From Undibacterium_A arcticum (GTDB lineage: Bacteria > Pseudomonadota > Gammaproteobacteria > Burkholderiales > Burkholderiaceae_D), in assembly GCF_042660705.1 (NCBI RefSeq), contig NZ_JBHSUQ010000001.1: a stretch of DNA of 64,000 nucleotides. One strand, written 5' to 3'. Of the stretch, positions 1 to 7,039 are shown in pieces (the first letter of the stretch is position 1; every line of letters begins with the position of its first letter). Below the pieces are notes generated by a model. That model worked only from the letters and a program-made list of their open reading frames with translations. It searched no databases and was not told where the DNA came from. A program made the translations under genes and the position numbers.

Positions 1-138
1 AAAGGCGATACCAAGAATTCCACCAAAGGTGCCACGCATGCCATAACGCAAGGCGTTCGTCAGCGTCATTACGACGCCCGGGCCGGGACTGAACACCGTC
101 GCGGTAGCCATCAACAGAAAGAGCGAATAGAGCTTCAC
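1..138 (-). CDS. LysE/RhtB-family amino-acid exporter, N-terminal part (cut by window edge)
   Basis: Only the first 46 codons are inside the window. They read as a first membrane helix followed by a Ser-Pro-Gly-Pro-Gly motif and a Leu-Thr-Asn-Ala-Leu-Arg-Tyr-Gly stretch, which is the typical start of LysE/RhtB translocators that export amino acids or related metabolites across the inner membrane. The start is GTG at 136-138 and is supported by an AAGGAG ribosome site (145-150 on the opposite strand) six bases upstream. It may be the last visible cassette of the array to its right. The family call is fairly safe; the substrate cannot be inferred. Confidence 0.75.
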   Translation of the reverse strand, partial: MKLYSLFLLMATATVFSPGPGVVMTLTNALRYGMRGTFGGILGIAF

Positions 139-156
139 GGGTGACTCCTTGACGCA

Positions 157-236
157 AAACGTTGAAGGTAAGCGGATGACAAAGCACTCCTTTTGAATCG
201 TCCGCTTGACTGCCGGGTTATGTATTCGGACATGAT
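157..236 (-). other. candidate degenerate attC-like site
   Basis: On the minus strand a TAAC box is followed by GTCAAGCGGA, and further on by its near complement TCCGCTTACC, which is the arm layout of an integron attC site. The final GTT core is poor (GTTTTG), so this is a weak call made mainly because clearer attC sites lie in the same array. Confidence 0.3.
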
Positions 237-320
237 GTTTAACGCACGACACAACCGGCGCCGGAGCTCCAGCGGAGGAAACTAAAAAAGCGCAACACTT
301 TGGGAATCCATATACGAAGG

Positions 321-894
321 CTAGTGCTCATCTTTTCTGATGGGAACTGCAAGAATTATATAGAGCACCGCAATGCTCGCCAGAAGATGTTTGATGGTGT
401 GTCCGCTAAGGACACCGATTGACTCTAACACTTGCCGATCAAAGTACTCGAATATTTTGGCGACGAAATAAAATACCAAGGCGGATACCAAGCGTGCGCT
501 ATTCAGGTAGTTGCAATGAAATAGCAGGAGGATTGCTGGTATCAAAACTATCGGCAGGAACTGTGCAAGTGCATACGGTCTGAGATCGCCGGACCCTCGG
601 GCTTCAGTCCAGTACCAATATGCTGCTGAGCCAATACCTATAGCCAAGAGTGGCCATAAGGTTCGTGATCTGGAACTGAGTATTACTCGCTCATCAAGCG
701 GCAGTGAGAGCAGCGCCATAAAAGCGACAGTCATTGGCAACCTATCCCATATTAGCGAGGGAGTGGATGGCGCGTAGTGATAATAAGCGGAGCCGATGCT
801 AATGAGCAGAACTCCTATGCAGAGCGTCGTGTATGCGCAACTGCTTTTACGTGCAGTTAGATGACGACGACGCCATAAGCCATATAGGCCAACT
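321..894 (-). pseudogene. ceramidase-like membrane protein, 3' part (split by IS element)
   Basis: This is the downstream portion of a gene interrupted by the IS element at 895-2219. Removing the element and one copy of its 9-bp target duplication joins it in frame to the 5' part at 2220-2428. The restored reading frame is about 250 residues with about seven hydrophobic helices. Family hallmarks are visible here: a Ser-Ala-Tyr-Tyr-His segment, Trp-Asp-Arg-Leu-Pro-Met-Thr just after it, and a Gly-His-Thr-x-Lys-His motif near the C terminus, which resemble the alkaline-ceramidase/ceramidase-like hydrolase superfamily. An internal ATG at 740 could still give a 139-residue C-terminal fragment. 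The gene looks like an integron cassette because its start abuts an attC site. Confidence 0.75.
886..894. repeat. target-site duplication, left copy
   Basis: AGGCCAACT directly flanks the left inverted repeat of the IS element. The same nine bases occur at 2220-2228 on the other side. Confidence 0.9.
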
Positions 895-2219
895 CAGTAG
901 TGTCCCAACGTTCGTCATAGGAGAGTGAGCTGAATTTGCTCACTTCGCACATCATATTTTTCGATGGGTGGTGCAAGTAGTTGATTTATTGGGGTTGTTT
1001 CAAACATGGTTAGGCTCAGGATTTGTAGGATTTCGTAAAGGCTGTGAGGCAAATGCAGACGTTTTTGACGATGGCGATGAGAACGTAAGTAGCGACCGCG
1101 ATCCATATCTGCGTCTTGACGGCATTCTCGCTGGTCCCCAAGAAAGCTTTGACGCGCAAATGTTGCTTGATCCATTTGAAGAACAATTCGACTTGCCAGC
1201 GTTGCTTGTAAAGTGCCGCGATCATCTCTGGCTTGAGGGCGAAATTGTTGGTCAGGAAGGTGATGCGTTTCCCGGTTTCGTCCTTGACTACGACGCGCCG
1301 CAGCGTCGCCGGATAGTCCTTGCTCGAATAAAAAACCGTCAAAACGCCCGTTTGATCGCACATGACGTTGGTCGTGGTTCGATCGACAGGATGCGAATAT
1401 CGCCGTTTGAACTTGGTATTGCTTTTGGTTCTTGTGACAAAGAAGGCGTTCATCGTATGCAGCTTGTAGAGCCGGCCGAAATCCAGATAGCCGCGATCCA
1501 TCAGGTAGTACGCGCCGGGCTCGATCGCCAGATCGTCGAGGATATTGACCTCGTGGGTCTTGCCATCGGTGATGTGAATGAAGCTGGGGATCGAGCCGCG
1601 CAGATCGAGCAACGTGTGCAATTTGATTGCCGCCTTGGCCGATCGAAACGGTGCCCAGGGATACACCGACAGACACAGATCGATCGTCGTGGCGTCGAAT
1701 GCGTACACCGTCGCGTCCAGGTCCACGCCGAACGGTTCGCTGGCATACAGCGGCCGTGCCATCGCGATCAAATGCTGAGCAAAGTCGGCATAGATTTGCC
1801 AGGGTCGCGTCGCGTTCGCGTTGGCCAGCGTATTGCGAGAAATCGTCGAGCATCGAAAACCCATGTGGTACAGCCGATGTGCTTGTGCGCGCAAATTGAC
1901 TTCGATGTCGCGCAGCGACTCCCGATAGGTCAACTGCGCAAACGCCATGGCGAAGAACTGATCCAGACAGGAAAAGTCCTTGACCTTGTGTTCGCCCCGA
2001 TGGGCTGCCACGCAGCGTCGAAAGGTGGTCAACGGCAAATAGGTCATGAGCTGCGAGAAAACGAGCTTGCCTTGATGCATAGGAGCCTTCGGCGGATATC
2101 CGCAAAAAGCGCCAATTTTGCGCCTCGACGTTCAAATCGAGACCAAACAAAAACATCAATTTATGCAGGAAAATCATTAACTTACAAACTCCTGACGTGA
2201 AAACGTTGGGACACTACTG
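895..2219 (-). mobile_element. IS4-family insertion sequence, complete (1325 bp)
   Basis: The element is bounded by perfect 18-bp inverted repeats, CAGTAGTGTCCCAACGTT at 895-912 and its complement at 2202-2219, and flanked by a 9-bp direct duplication. It carries one intact transposase gene on the minus strand. Its length, duplication size and transposase type fit the IS4 family. Intact ends, an intact gene and an undecayed duplication suggest a recent insertion. It interrupts a ceramidase-like gene in codon register. Confidence 0.95.
1016..2080 (-). CDS. IS4-family transposase (DDE type)
   Basis: The 354-residue protein has an N-terminal region typical of IS4-type transposases (DUF4372-like, about residues 1-75) followed by the DDE catalytic domain. 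The first Asp is D129 in a Phe-Asp-Ala-Thr-Thr context and the second is D195 in Asp-Arg-Gly-Tyr. The IS4 signature Y-x2-R-x3-E-x6-K is complete at Y291, R294, E298 and K305, so all catalytic residues are present. It cuts and pastes the element through the 18-bp end repeats. The ATG at 2080 begins the conserved N terminus; the ribosome site is weak. No frameshift is seen, so the element is probably active. Confidence 0.93.
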   Translation of the reverse strand: MHQGKLVFSQLMTYLPLTTFRRCVAAHRGEHKVKDFSCLDQFFAMAFAQLTYRESLRDIEVNLRAQAHRLYHMGFRCSTISRNTLANANATRPWQIYADFAQHLIAMARPLYASEPFGVDLDATVYAFDATTIDLCLSVYPWAPFRSAKAAIKLHTLLDLRGSIPSFIHITDGKTHEVNILDDLAIEPGAYYLMDRGYLDFGRLYKLHTMNAFFVTRTKSNTKFKRRYSHPVDRTTTNVMCDQTGVLTVFYSSKDYPATLRRVVVKDETGKRITFLTNNFALKPEMIAALYKQRWQVELFFKWIKQHLRVKAFLGTSENAVKTQIWIAVATYVLIAIVKNVCICLTAFTKSYKS

Positions 2220-2228
2220 AGGCCAACT
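2220..2228. repeat. target-site duplication, right copy
   Basis: AGGCCAACT matches the copy at 886-894 exactly and abuts the right inverted repeat. Confidence 0.9.
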
Positions 2229-2428
2229 AACAGAAAAGGAATGTTGGATAAAACATTCCAGAAATTCCGGATACCTGCAATCTCGCGCGCGTCGGCAAAT
2301 AGGTGATACGAAGGATCTTGCGGGATTCGGCCAACGAACAGCATCGCTATGACCGCGGAAGCCGTGATAAGAACTAGGATGGCTATACGGTATTTATAGG
2401 CCAGCATGCCAATCGTGACCCCGAGCAA
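2220..2428 (-). pseudogene. ceramidase-like membrane protein, 5' part (split by IS element)
   Basis: This is the upstream portion of the gene continued at 321-894. It encodes a first hydrophobic helix and the segment Phe-Ala-Asp-Ala-Arg-Glu...Asn-Val-Leu-Ser-Asn, a typical N-terminal signature of bacterial ceramidase-like membrane proteins. The reading frame runs a short way into the IS and stops there (2177). The likely start is ATG at 2405-2407; an in-frame TTG lies at 2426-2428. The coding region begins directly after the attC site at 2430-2486, as expected for an integron cassette. Confidence 0.72.
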
Positions 2429-2429
2429 G

Positions 2430-2486
2430 CGCTAACGCCACGTTATCCGGCGAACGTGCGCGCCCGTGTTGAACATCTTGTTATCC
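2430..2486 (-). other. integron attC recombination site
   Basis: Read on the minus strand the 57 bases have the classical order GGATAAC, five-base spacer, GTTCAACACGG, central stem, CCGGATAACG, spacer, GTTAGCG. These correspond to the R'' box, L'' arm, L' arm and R' box of an attC site, with the conserved AAC and GTT at the outer ends. It lies between the stop of the small upstream gene and the start of the ceramidase-like gene, which is where a cassette junction should be. Confidence 0.72.
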
Positions 2487-2785
2487 ATGATGACCGTTCG
2501 GAAGCCAACTATTATGGATAGTCGCATCGTAACCGAAACCGGCCGCCATTAAGAGATCGCGCCAGTCTATTGAGGCCAGCTTCACGGCATCTTGCAACCG
2601 TTTCACATCTCCATTAGAGAGTTTAACGCGGCGTAGCGTATGCGTTCGAGCTCAAATTCGTTCTTGTTTTCACAGAATGGCAAATTCGTTCCGCAGCTTT
2701 CTTCGAGAAGCCGGATCACCTCTTCCCTCTCATCGGCAGGAAAAAGAAAATCAACGCGTTTTCGAGTCTCAGGGCTGAGTTGCAT
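2481..2785 (-). CDS. small conserved cassette protein of unknown function, frameshifted as read
   Basis: From ATG 2785 the protein starts Met-Gln-Leu-Ser-Pro-Glu-Thr-Arg-Lys-Arg and is acidic, helical and soluble, with a Cys-Gly-Thr-Asn-Leu-Pro-Phe-Cys pair. As read it stops after about 60 residues at 2603. One extra base in the short T run at 2622-2624 restores a frame to 2481 that continues Asn-Gly-Asp-Val-Lys...Asp-Trp-Arg-Asp-Leu-Leu and gives about 101 residues. I recognise the pattern as a widespread small hypothetical protein but know no function. An alternative GTG start at 2815 lies inside the upstream attC site. It sits between two attC sites, so it is a single-gene cassette. Confidence 0.6.
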
Positions 2786-2796
2786 CTTGTTTTTAG

Positions 2797-2864
2797 GGTT
2801 AACATCAAAATTCACCGGCGGCCATGCGAAGTATGGACGTCCGTGTGCAACGCCATGTTAGGCC
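2797..2864 (-). other. integron attC recombination site
   Basis: On the minus strand the site begins GGCCTAAC (consensus R'' box), then a spacer, GTTGCACACGG, a central stem, CCGGTGAA, and ends with GTTAACCC (R' box). The arms GTTGCACACGG and CCGGTGAA are typical of chromosomal-integron attC sites. It lies between the methyltransferase stop (2942) and the next small cassette gene. Confidence 0.75.
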
Positions 2865-2941
2865 GGTGTTGCACTTGTAGATTGAATTCACGCAGCTGCG
2901 GAGAGAAAACGTGGCACGTCACAGTGGATCGCGAGAGATGC

Positions 2942-3577
2942 TTATGCTTGCCTCGTATTTGATTGTTGCCAATCAGTTCGCTGAAACGCAAGACGTGACC
3001 ACTCAACACCAGCAAAACGGTTAGCGGACTGTACTGACTGGGTGCGTGCGCTGAATACAGCGCGCAATCCGTGATCGCGTGCTAGCAAGATCGTCTCTTC
3101 TGCGGATACTTCGAACATTCGTCGGGTATTCAAAAGCGGGCCATGTCGCAGTGACATGAGAATTACTCCACCACTTGCAAGGAGAGATAGCAAGTTTGGC
3201 ATTGCAAGCAAACGTTCGTACTCGTCTAAATGCATCCATACGCTCGTCAGCATGATGAGATCAAAACTCTGAGATTTGCTCTTTGTTATCGTCAGATTCG
3301 GCAGACTGTCATCGATCCAATCGATCAAGTTCGAACAGTGAAGCGCCATTGCAGGTATTCGAAGCTCCTTCGTAGGCTCAACGGCGACTACATGATGACC
3401 ATTGCCTGCAAGCCAGGCCGCATCGGCGCCGGTACCTGCGCCGATGTCAAGTACGCGGCACGGGGATGTGGGTATCAAATGAAGAACAGCCTCGTGCTTT
3501 TCAACGAAGGGAATATTTTCGTACCGTTTGAATAGATCGTCCGCTTGCTCTGGGTAGCCTTTGGTGCCTGGAATCAT
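2942..3577 (-). CDS. class I SAM-dependent methyltransferase
   Basis: The 211-residue protein carries the SAM-binding motif I, Val-Leu-Asp-Ile-Gly-Ala-Gly-Thr-Gly-Ala-Asp, followed by an acidic residue at the end of strand 2 (Val-Ala-Val-Glu-Pro) and a post-I Phe-Asp-Leu-Ile-Met-Leu strand, so it is a Rossmann-type methyltransferase. The substrate is unknown. The start at ATG 3577 has an AAAGGA ribosome site; the frame is open upstream to 3667 but that extension is unlike the family. It is the first cassette of the array, preceded by a GTTAGAT core at 3666-3672 and a promoter-like sequence at 3720-3748. Confidence 0.82.
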   Translation of the reverse strand: MIPGTKGYPEQADDLFKRYENIPFVEKHEAVLHLIPTSPCRVLDIGAGTGADAAWLAGNGHHVVAVEPTKELRIPAMALHCSNLIDWIDDSLPNLTITKSKSQSFDLIMLTSVWMHLDEYERLLAMPNLLSLLASGGVILMSLRHGPLLNTRRMFEVSAEETILLARDHGLRAVFSARTQSVQSANRFAGVEWSRLAFQRTDWQQSNTRQA

Positions 3578-3665
3578 GGATCGTCCTTTCGCGGAGGTCA
3601 TGACAGTATGCTGCCTAACTTGATTTACACGGACAGCAACTGTCTGTGTAACCAGGCCGCAAGCC

Positions 3666-3672
3666 ATCTAAC
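3666..3672 (-). other. cassette junction core site (attI- or attC-type)
   Basis: GTTAGAT on the minus strand fits the GTTRRRY integron core exactly and precedes the first cassette gene. I cannot find a matching R'' arm upstream, so it may be the attI side of the array. A seven-base match alone is weak. Confidence 0.35.
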
Positions 3673-3719
3673 TTGACCGACCAAATCAACACAAACCCTT
3701 GTTGCGCAGTTGTTTTGAC

Positions 3720-3748
3720 AATGTACTGCATAAAAAATACAGTGCCAA
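3720..3748 (-). promoter_or_regulatory. candidate cassette promoter
   Basis: TTGGCA (-35) and TACATT (-10) are spaced by 17 bases on the minus strand, directed into the cassette array. In integrons a promoter next to attI drives the promoterless cassettes, and this is in the expected place. Confidence 0.4.
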
Positions 3749-3911
3749 AATATGGATGCAAAACACCAGGCAGTGTATATCCCATGATGCTGAAAAGACA
3801 AGGCCTCCCAGGCTATTGGATCGGCTCAAGCAGTTGACGTTTGGCACATTGCGGGCGCTGAATGCGGCCGTTTTTATACAACCTGCCTGCGGGTAACCTT
3901 GCAATCAGCTT

Positions 3912-4064
3912 CGTCGTTCCAGCGCACGCTGGGATCCAGTGTCGTGAACTCAGCACTGAAATTTTCCGAGCACGCTGAGTTATGTAGTTTTGCGGCTAGG
4001 GATATTGCGCCATGCATCGGGCTGCAACCGACGACACTGGGTCCCAGCGTGCGCTGGGACGACG
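3912..4064. repeat. inverted-repeat element with about 35-bp arms
   Basis: The arm at 3912-3946 is nearly the reverse complement of the arm at 4029-4064, around 80 bases of unique DNA. Each arm is itself palindromic (TCCCAGCGTGCGCTGGGA core). A third copy of the arm stands alone at 60931-60958. This resembles REP doublets or a non-autonomous transposable element. The rest of the 470-base gap between 3668 and 4137 holds no convincing gene. Confidence 0.7.
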
Positions 4065-4137
4065 GTGCGTAGTGTGCGGATAGCAATCACCATTTCAATG
4101 CTGGCCGGCGTATTTCCGCATCGACGGCACATCCCCT

Positions 4138-4575
4138 TCAATCCACAACCCTGCCCCGCAACGCCTTGTCCTGCCCGCGCCGGGTCTTGCTGTCGACCCG
4201 CTTGACCTGTGAACTGCGGCTCGGTTTGGTGGCGCGGCGCGGCTTCGCGACTGCGCTGGCGGCTTGCAGGATGTGCTGCAGGCGGCGCAACGCGTCGTCC
4301 TTGTTCTGCTCCAGGCTGCGCGACTGCTGCGCCTTCAGTACCAGCACGCCGTGCTTGCTGAGGCGCTGGTCGTTTTTCGTCAGCAGCAGCTGTTTCAGCG
4401 CGTCCGGCAGCGACGAAGCGGCGATGTCGAAGCGCAGATGGACCGCGCACGATACCTTGTTCACGTTCTGGCCGCCCGGTCCCTGCGCGCGGATCGCGCT
4501 GAGCTCGACCTCCGATAGCGGCAACGCGACCTGGTCGGTAATCTGCAGCATGGTGCTGTCGTTGTACTCGCTCAT
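4138..4575 (-). CDS. arfB: alternative ribosome-rescue factor ArfB (peptidyl-tRNA hydrolase)
   Basis: The 145-residue protein has the release-factor catalytic motif Gly-Gly-Gln at residues 34-36 in the context Gly-Pro-Gly-Gly-Gln-Asn-Val-Asn-Lys, followed by a compact RF-1-like domain and a very basic C-terminal tail. ArfB enters the empty mRNA channel of stalled ribosomes with this tail and hydrolyses the peptidyl-tRNA ester. Length and motif match the E. coli YaeJ type rather than the longer RF1 and RF2. The start at 4575 is supported by AGGTGA just upstream. It lies ten bases after a VOC-family gene on the same strand and may be co-transcribed. Confidence 0.92.
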   Translation of the reverse strand: MSEYNDSTMLQITDQVALPLSEVELSAIRAQGPGGQNVNKVSCAVHLRFDIAASSLPDALKQLLLTKNDQRLSKHGVLVLKAQQSRSLEQNKDDALRRLQHILQAASAVAKPRRATKPSRSSQVKRVDSKTRRGQDKALRGRVVD

Positions 4576-4585
4576 GCGTCACCTA

Positions 4586-4972
4586 TCATGCTAAAGCCGT
4601 CACGCGCCACGGCGGATCGAGGCGGTTCTGGCCGGCGTGGTACAGGCAGATGCGGTTGCGGTCCGGGTCCAGCAGAGTCGCTTCGCGCCACAGCCAATCC
4701 TGATCCACCGGGTCCGACTCGAACGCGATGCCGTCCTGTTTCAGTTGCGCGACCTTTTCGTCAAGCTGTTCGCATTCGAAATAAATCACCGTGGGCGAAT
4801 CGGGCGGTGCCTGGTCGACGTGGTGTACCGACAACGTGGCGCCGCCATCCGGACAGGCGAAGCGGGCATACCTGGGCGCGCTGGCGACGATCAGTTCCAA
4901 ACCGAGGCGGCGGTAGAACGCGATCGAGCGGGCGACATCAGTGCTCGGCAAGGTGACTTGATTCAGGTTCAT
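4586..4972 (-). CDS. VOC (glyoxalase/bleomycin-resistance) family protein
   Basis: The 128-residue protein shows the paired beta-alpha-beta-beta-beta layout of the vicinal-oxygen-chelate fold: an N-terminal Ser-Ile-Ala-Phe-Tyr-Arg-Arg-Leu-Gly segment after the first strand and a C-terminal Leu-Leu-Asp-Pro-Asp-Arg-Asn-Arg-Ile-Cys-Leu-Tyr segment. Members bind a metal and act as lyases, dioxygenases or drug-binding proteins, and sequence alone does not tell which. It is immediately upstream of arfB. Confidence 0.85.
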   Translation of the reverse strand: MNLNQVTLPSTDVARSIAFYRRLGLELIVASAPRYARFACPDGGATLSVHHVDQAPPDSPTVIYFECEQLDEKVAQLKQDGIAFESDPVDQDWLWREATLLDPDRNRICLYHAGQNRLDPPWRVTALA

Positions 4973-4994
4973 CGATTCAACTTTCTGGACGGTA

Positions 4995-5567
4995 CTAGGC
5001 TGCTGCGTCAGGGCGCCCGGCGTCGCGGCCCTTGTGTTCGACCAGCATCGAGATCATGCGGATCTGCTCTTTCTGGATCGCGATCAATTCTTCCCACTGG
5101 CGTTCGCGCAGCAGATCGATTTTCTCATGCAGCGACAGGATTTCCATCTCGGCCTTCAGATTGACTTCGTAATCGTGCTCCGCATTGAGCCGGTCCTTTT
5201 CGCCCAGCCGGTTTTGCGACATCAGGATCACCGGGGCCTGGATCGACGCCAGCATCGACAGGAACAGGTTCAGCAAGATGTACGGATAGGGGTCGAACGC
5301 GGCTGTGCGCAGCAACACCGAGTTGATCACGACCCACACCACCATCACGCCGCCGAAGATCATGATGAAGGTCCACGAACCGCCGAACTTGGCGACCCGG
5401 TCGGCTGCGCGCTGGCCGAGGCTGGCTTCCTCTTCCAGCTTCTTCCACGGCTTGCGGCTGATCGGCTTCCGCGCGGCCAGATGGCGTGCAACCAGTTGCG
5501 TGCTGGCATCGACGGCGTCGAAACTGGTGCCCAGATATTGTTCGGTAATTTCGGCTGGAGTCTTCAT
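4995..5567 (-). CDS. DUF1003 inner-membrane protein
   Basis: The protein is about 190 residues from ATG 5567, the start I prefer because the upstream in-frame extension to 5651 is unlike the family. Two adjacent hydrophobic helices (around the Gly-Gly-Ser-Trp-Thr-Phe and Pro-Tyr-Ile-Leu-Leu-Asn-Leu segments) are followed by a long charged helix rich in Glu, Lys and Arg that probably forms a coiled coil in the cytoplasm. This is the layout of the DUF1003 family, whose function is not established. Confidence 0.82.
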   Translation of the reverse strand: MKTPAEITEQYLGTSFDAVDASTQLVARHLAARKPISRKPWKKLEEEASLGQRAADRVAKFGGSWTFIMIFGGVMVVWVVINSVLLRTAAFDPYPYILLNLFLSMLASIQAPVILMSQNRLGEKDRLNAEHDYEVNLKAEMEILSLHEKIDLLRERQWEELIAIQKEQIRMISMLVEHKGRDAGRPDAAA

Positions 5568-5658
5568 TTGGGGCCCATGATGAACGATTGGATAAGTAAT
5601 GACGCGGGCGGTGCGGCCGGCATCGATGCTGCAGCGCTTGCGCTGGAGCAATAGCAGC

Positions 5659-6303
5659 TTAACGGATTTGCGAATAGATACGGGTGTTGCGCAAGGTGCC
5701 GTCTGGATCGATGCGCTCGTTGCGCAACAAACCTTCGAGCGCGAAATCGAGCCGCTGGCACACCCGCCAGCTTGGCCGGTTCAGGTCGTCGACCCAGGTT
5801 TCGATGCGGCGCATGCCCAGTTCGGCAAACCCAAAATCGACCAGCCTGCGTGCGCCTTCGGTGATCAGGCCGCGTCCCTGGAATGGCGTGCGGCCCCAAT
5901 AACCGAGTTGGCAGCTCGGCACGTCCCAGTTGATGCAGTATAGGGCGCAGCAGCCGACAACGATGTCGCTGCCCTTGAGCAATAATAGATAGAACAGGTG
6001 TTCGCGCAGCAGGAAATAAGCGTAGGCATCGCGGCAATATTGCTCAGTACCAAGCAGCGTCTGGTCGCGCATGGCCCAGCTCATCGACGCCGGAAAACGG
6101 CGCAGGTCGTCGAGCGATGCCGCCACCGCCTCGTACAGCCGGGCGCCATCGCCGTGGCGAGCCGGACGAATGGTCAAACGCTCGCTGTCGAGCTGCTCCG
6201 GAAAATAGCGAATCGCGGGCGGTACCGATTGGCCGGGTGGCCGCGGCGGGATGTCCGGCTTGCCGTCATTGTTGGAGCGGAGGGGTTTGCAATCGTGTCT
6301 CAT
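5659..6303 (-). CDS. GNAT acetyltransferase of the RimJ/RimL type
   Basis: The 214-residue protein contains the N-terminal strand Arg-Leu-Thr-Ile-Arg-Pro, the acetyl-CoA pyrophosphate loop Phe-Gln-Gly-Arg-Gly-Leu-Ile-Thr-Glu-Gly, and the later Arg-Arg-Ile-Glu-Thr-Trp-Val and Asn-Arg-Pro-Ser segments, all characteristic of RimJ/RimL-like N-acetyltransferases. The target could be a protein N terminus or a small molecule. The first 30 residues are Pro- and Arg-rich, so a later start is possible. It is close upstream of the DUF1003 gene on the same strand. Confidence 0.85.
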   Translation of the reverse strand: MRHDCKPLRSNNDGKPDIPPRPPGQSVPPAIRYFPEQLDSERLTIRPARHGDGARLYEAVAASLDDLRRFPASMSWAMRDQTLLGTEQYCRDAYAYFLLREHLFYLLLLKGSDIVVGCCALYCINWDVPSCQLGYWGRTPFQGRGLITEGARRLVDFGFAELGMRRIETWVDDLNRPSWRVCQRLDFALEGLLRNERIDPDGTLRNTRIYSQIR

Positions 6304-6507
6304 GGCAACCTAAGGCTACTTGTCGGACCATTACATCATAGTCGGCGCGCCCTGATTTTTATAGCGGATCGGTGCGCAGAAAATCGGACCACTGATGGCG
6401 CTTGCGGGCCCAGCCTGCCACCGGTTACCCCTGCTGCTACCGCAACTGCCGGCGCGAATGTATTTACAATAGTCGGATGCAGCAATTGCCATTAATTCAG
6501 GTACACC

Positions 6508-6990
6508 ATGAAATTTGAACACCTCATCGCGATCAATGATCCGCTCAATCCGCTGATCGACCCGTTGCGCCGCGACCAGCTGTGGCGCGGCCTGGTGTTG
6601 CGGGCCGAAGCACCGAAGCTGTTCGTGCCGCATCTGGACGACTGCCAGCTCAGCGAACGCAGCGCCGGCGGGGTATCGCGCCGCCTGCGCTATGGCGAGC
6701 TGGTGATCGACGACCGCGTCACCTTCGAACCACAGCGCCAGATCTGCTATCTGGTGCCGGCGCAAAACGATATCCCGGAATCGCGCCTGACCATGACAAT
6801 CGAGGAGCCACAGCCCGAGATGTTGTTCGTGCGCTTTGAATACGACGACGGTCAGCCCGAAGCGCATGATGCGGCCAATGCGATGTACAACGACTTTCGC
6901 TGCTCGGCGTATGAGGAATCGGATATCGACACGATCCGCATCATCCGGCAGCTGGCGGAGACCGGGCGTTTTGATTTTCCGCTGGCGTGA
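6508..6990 (+). CDS. SRPBCC-fold protein of the DUF1857/AtaL type
   Basis: The 160-residue protein begins Met-Lys-Phe-Glu-His-Leu-Ile-Ala-Ile-Asn-Asp-Pro and includes Leu-Trp-Arg-Gly-Leu-Val and a C-terminal Ile-Arg-Ile-Ile-Arg-Gln-Leu helix. This matches my memory of the AtaL-like branch of the START/SRPBCC superfamily, which has a hydrophobic ligand pocket. No catalytic function is known. It is transcribed alone, divergently from the GNAT gene, with about 200 bases between them. Confidence 0.75.
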   Translation: MKFEHLIAINDPLNPLIDPLRRDQLWRGLVLRAEAPKLFVPHLDDCQLSERSAGGVSRRLRYGELVIDDRVTFEPQRQICYLVPAQNDIPESRLTMTIEEPQPEMLFVRFEYDDGQPEAHDAANAMYNDFRCSAYEESDIDTIRIIRQLAETGRFDFPLA

Positions 6991-7039
6991 CGGATCAAGC
7001 GCGATGCACTAGGCCCCGACTAATGATCGACGGCACGGC

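Noticed and set aside
915..2177. 420-codon frame overlapping the transposase on the same strand
   Set aside because: It is the transposase read in another phase and lacks any DDE residue or fold; the 354-residue frame has all of them.
3686..3904. 72-codon frame upstream of the methyltransferase
   Set aside because: No ribosome site, odd composition, and it overlaps the promoter and possible attI region; possible as a leader peptide but not supportable.
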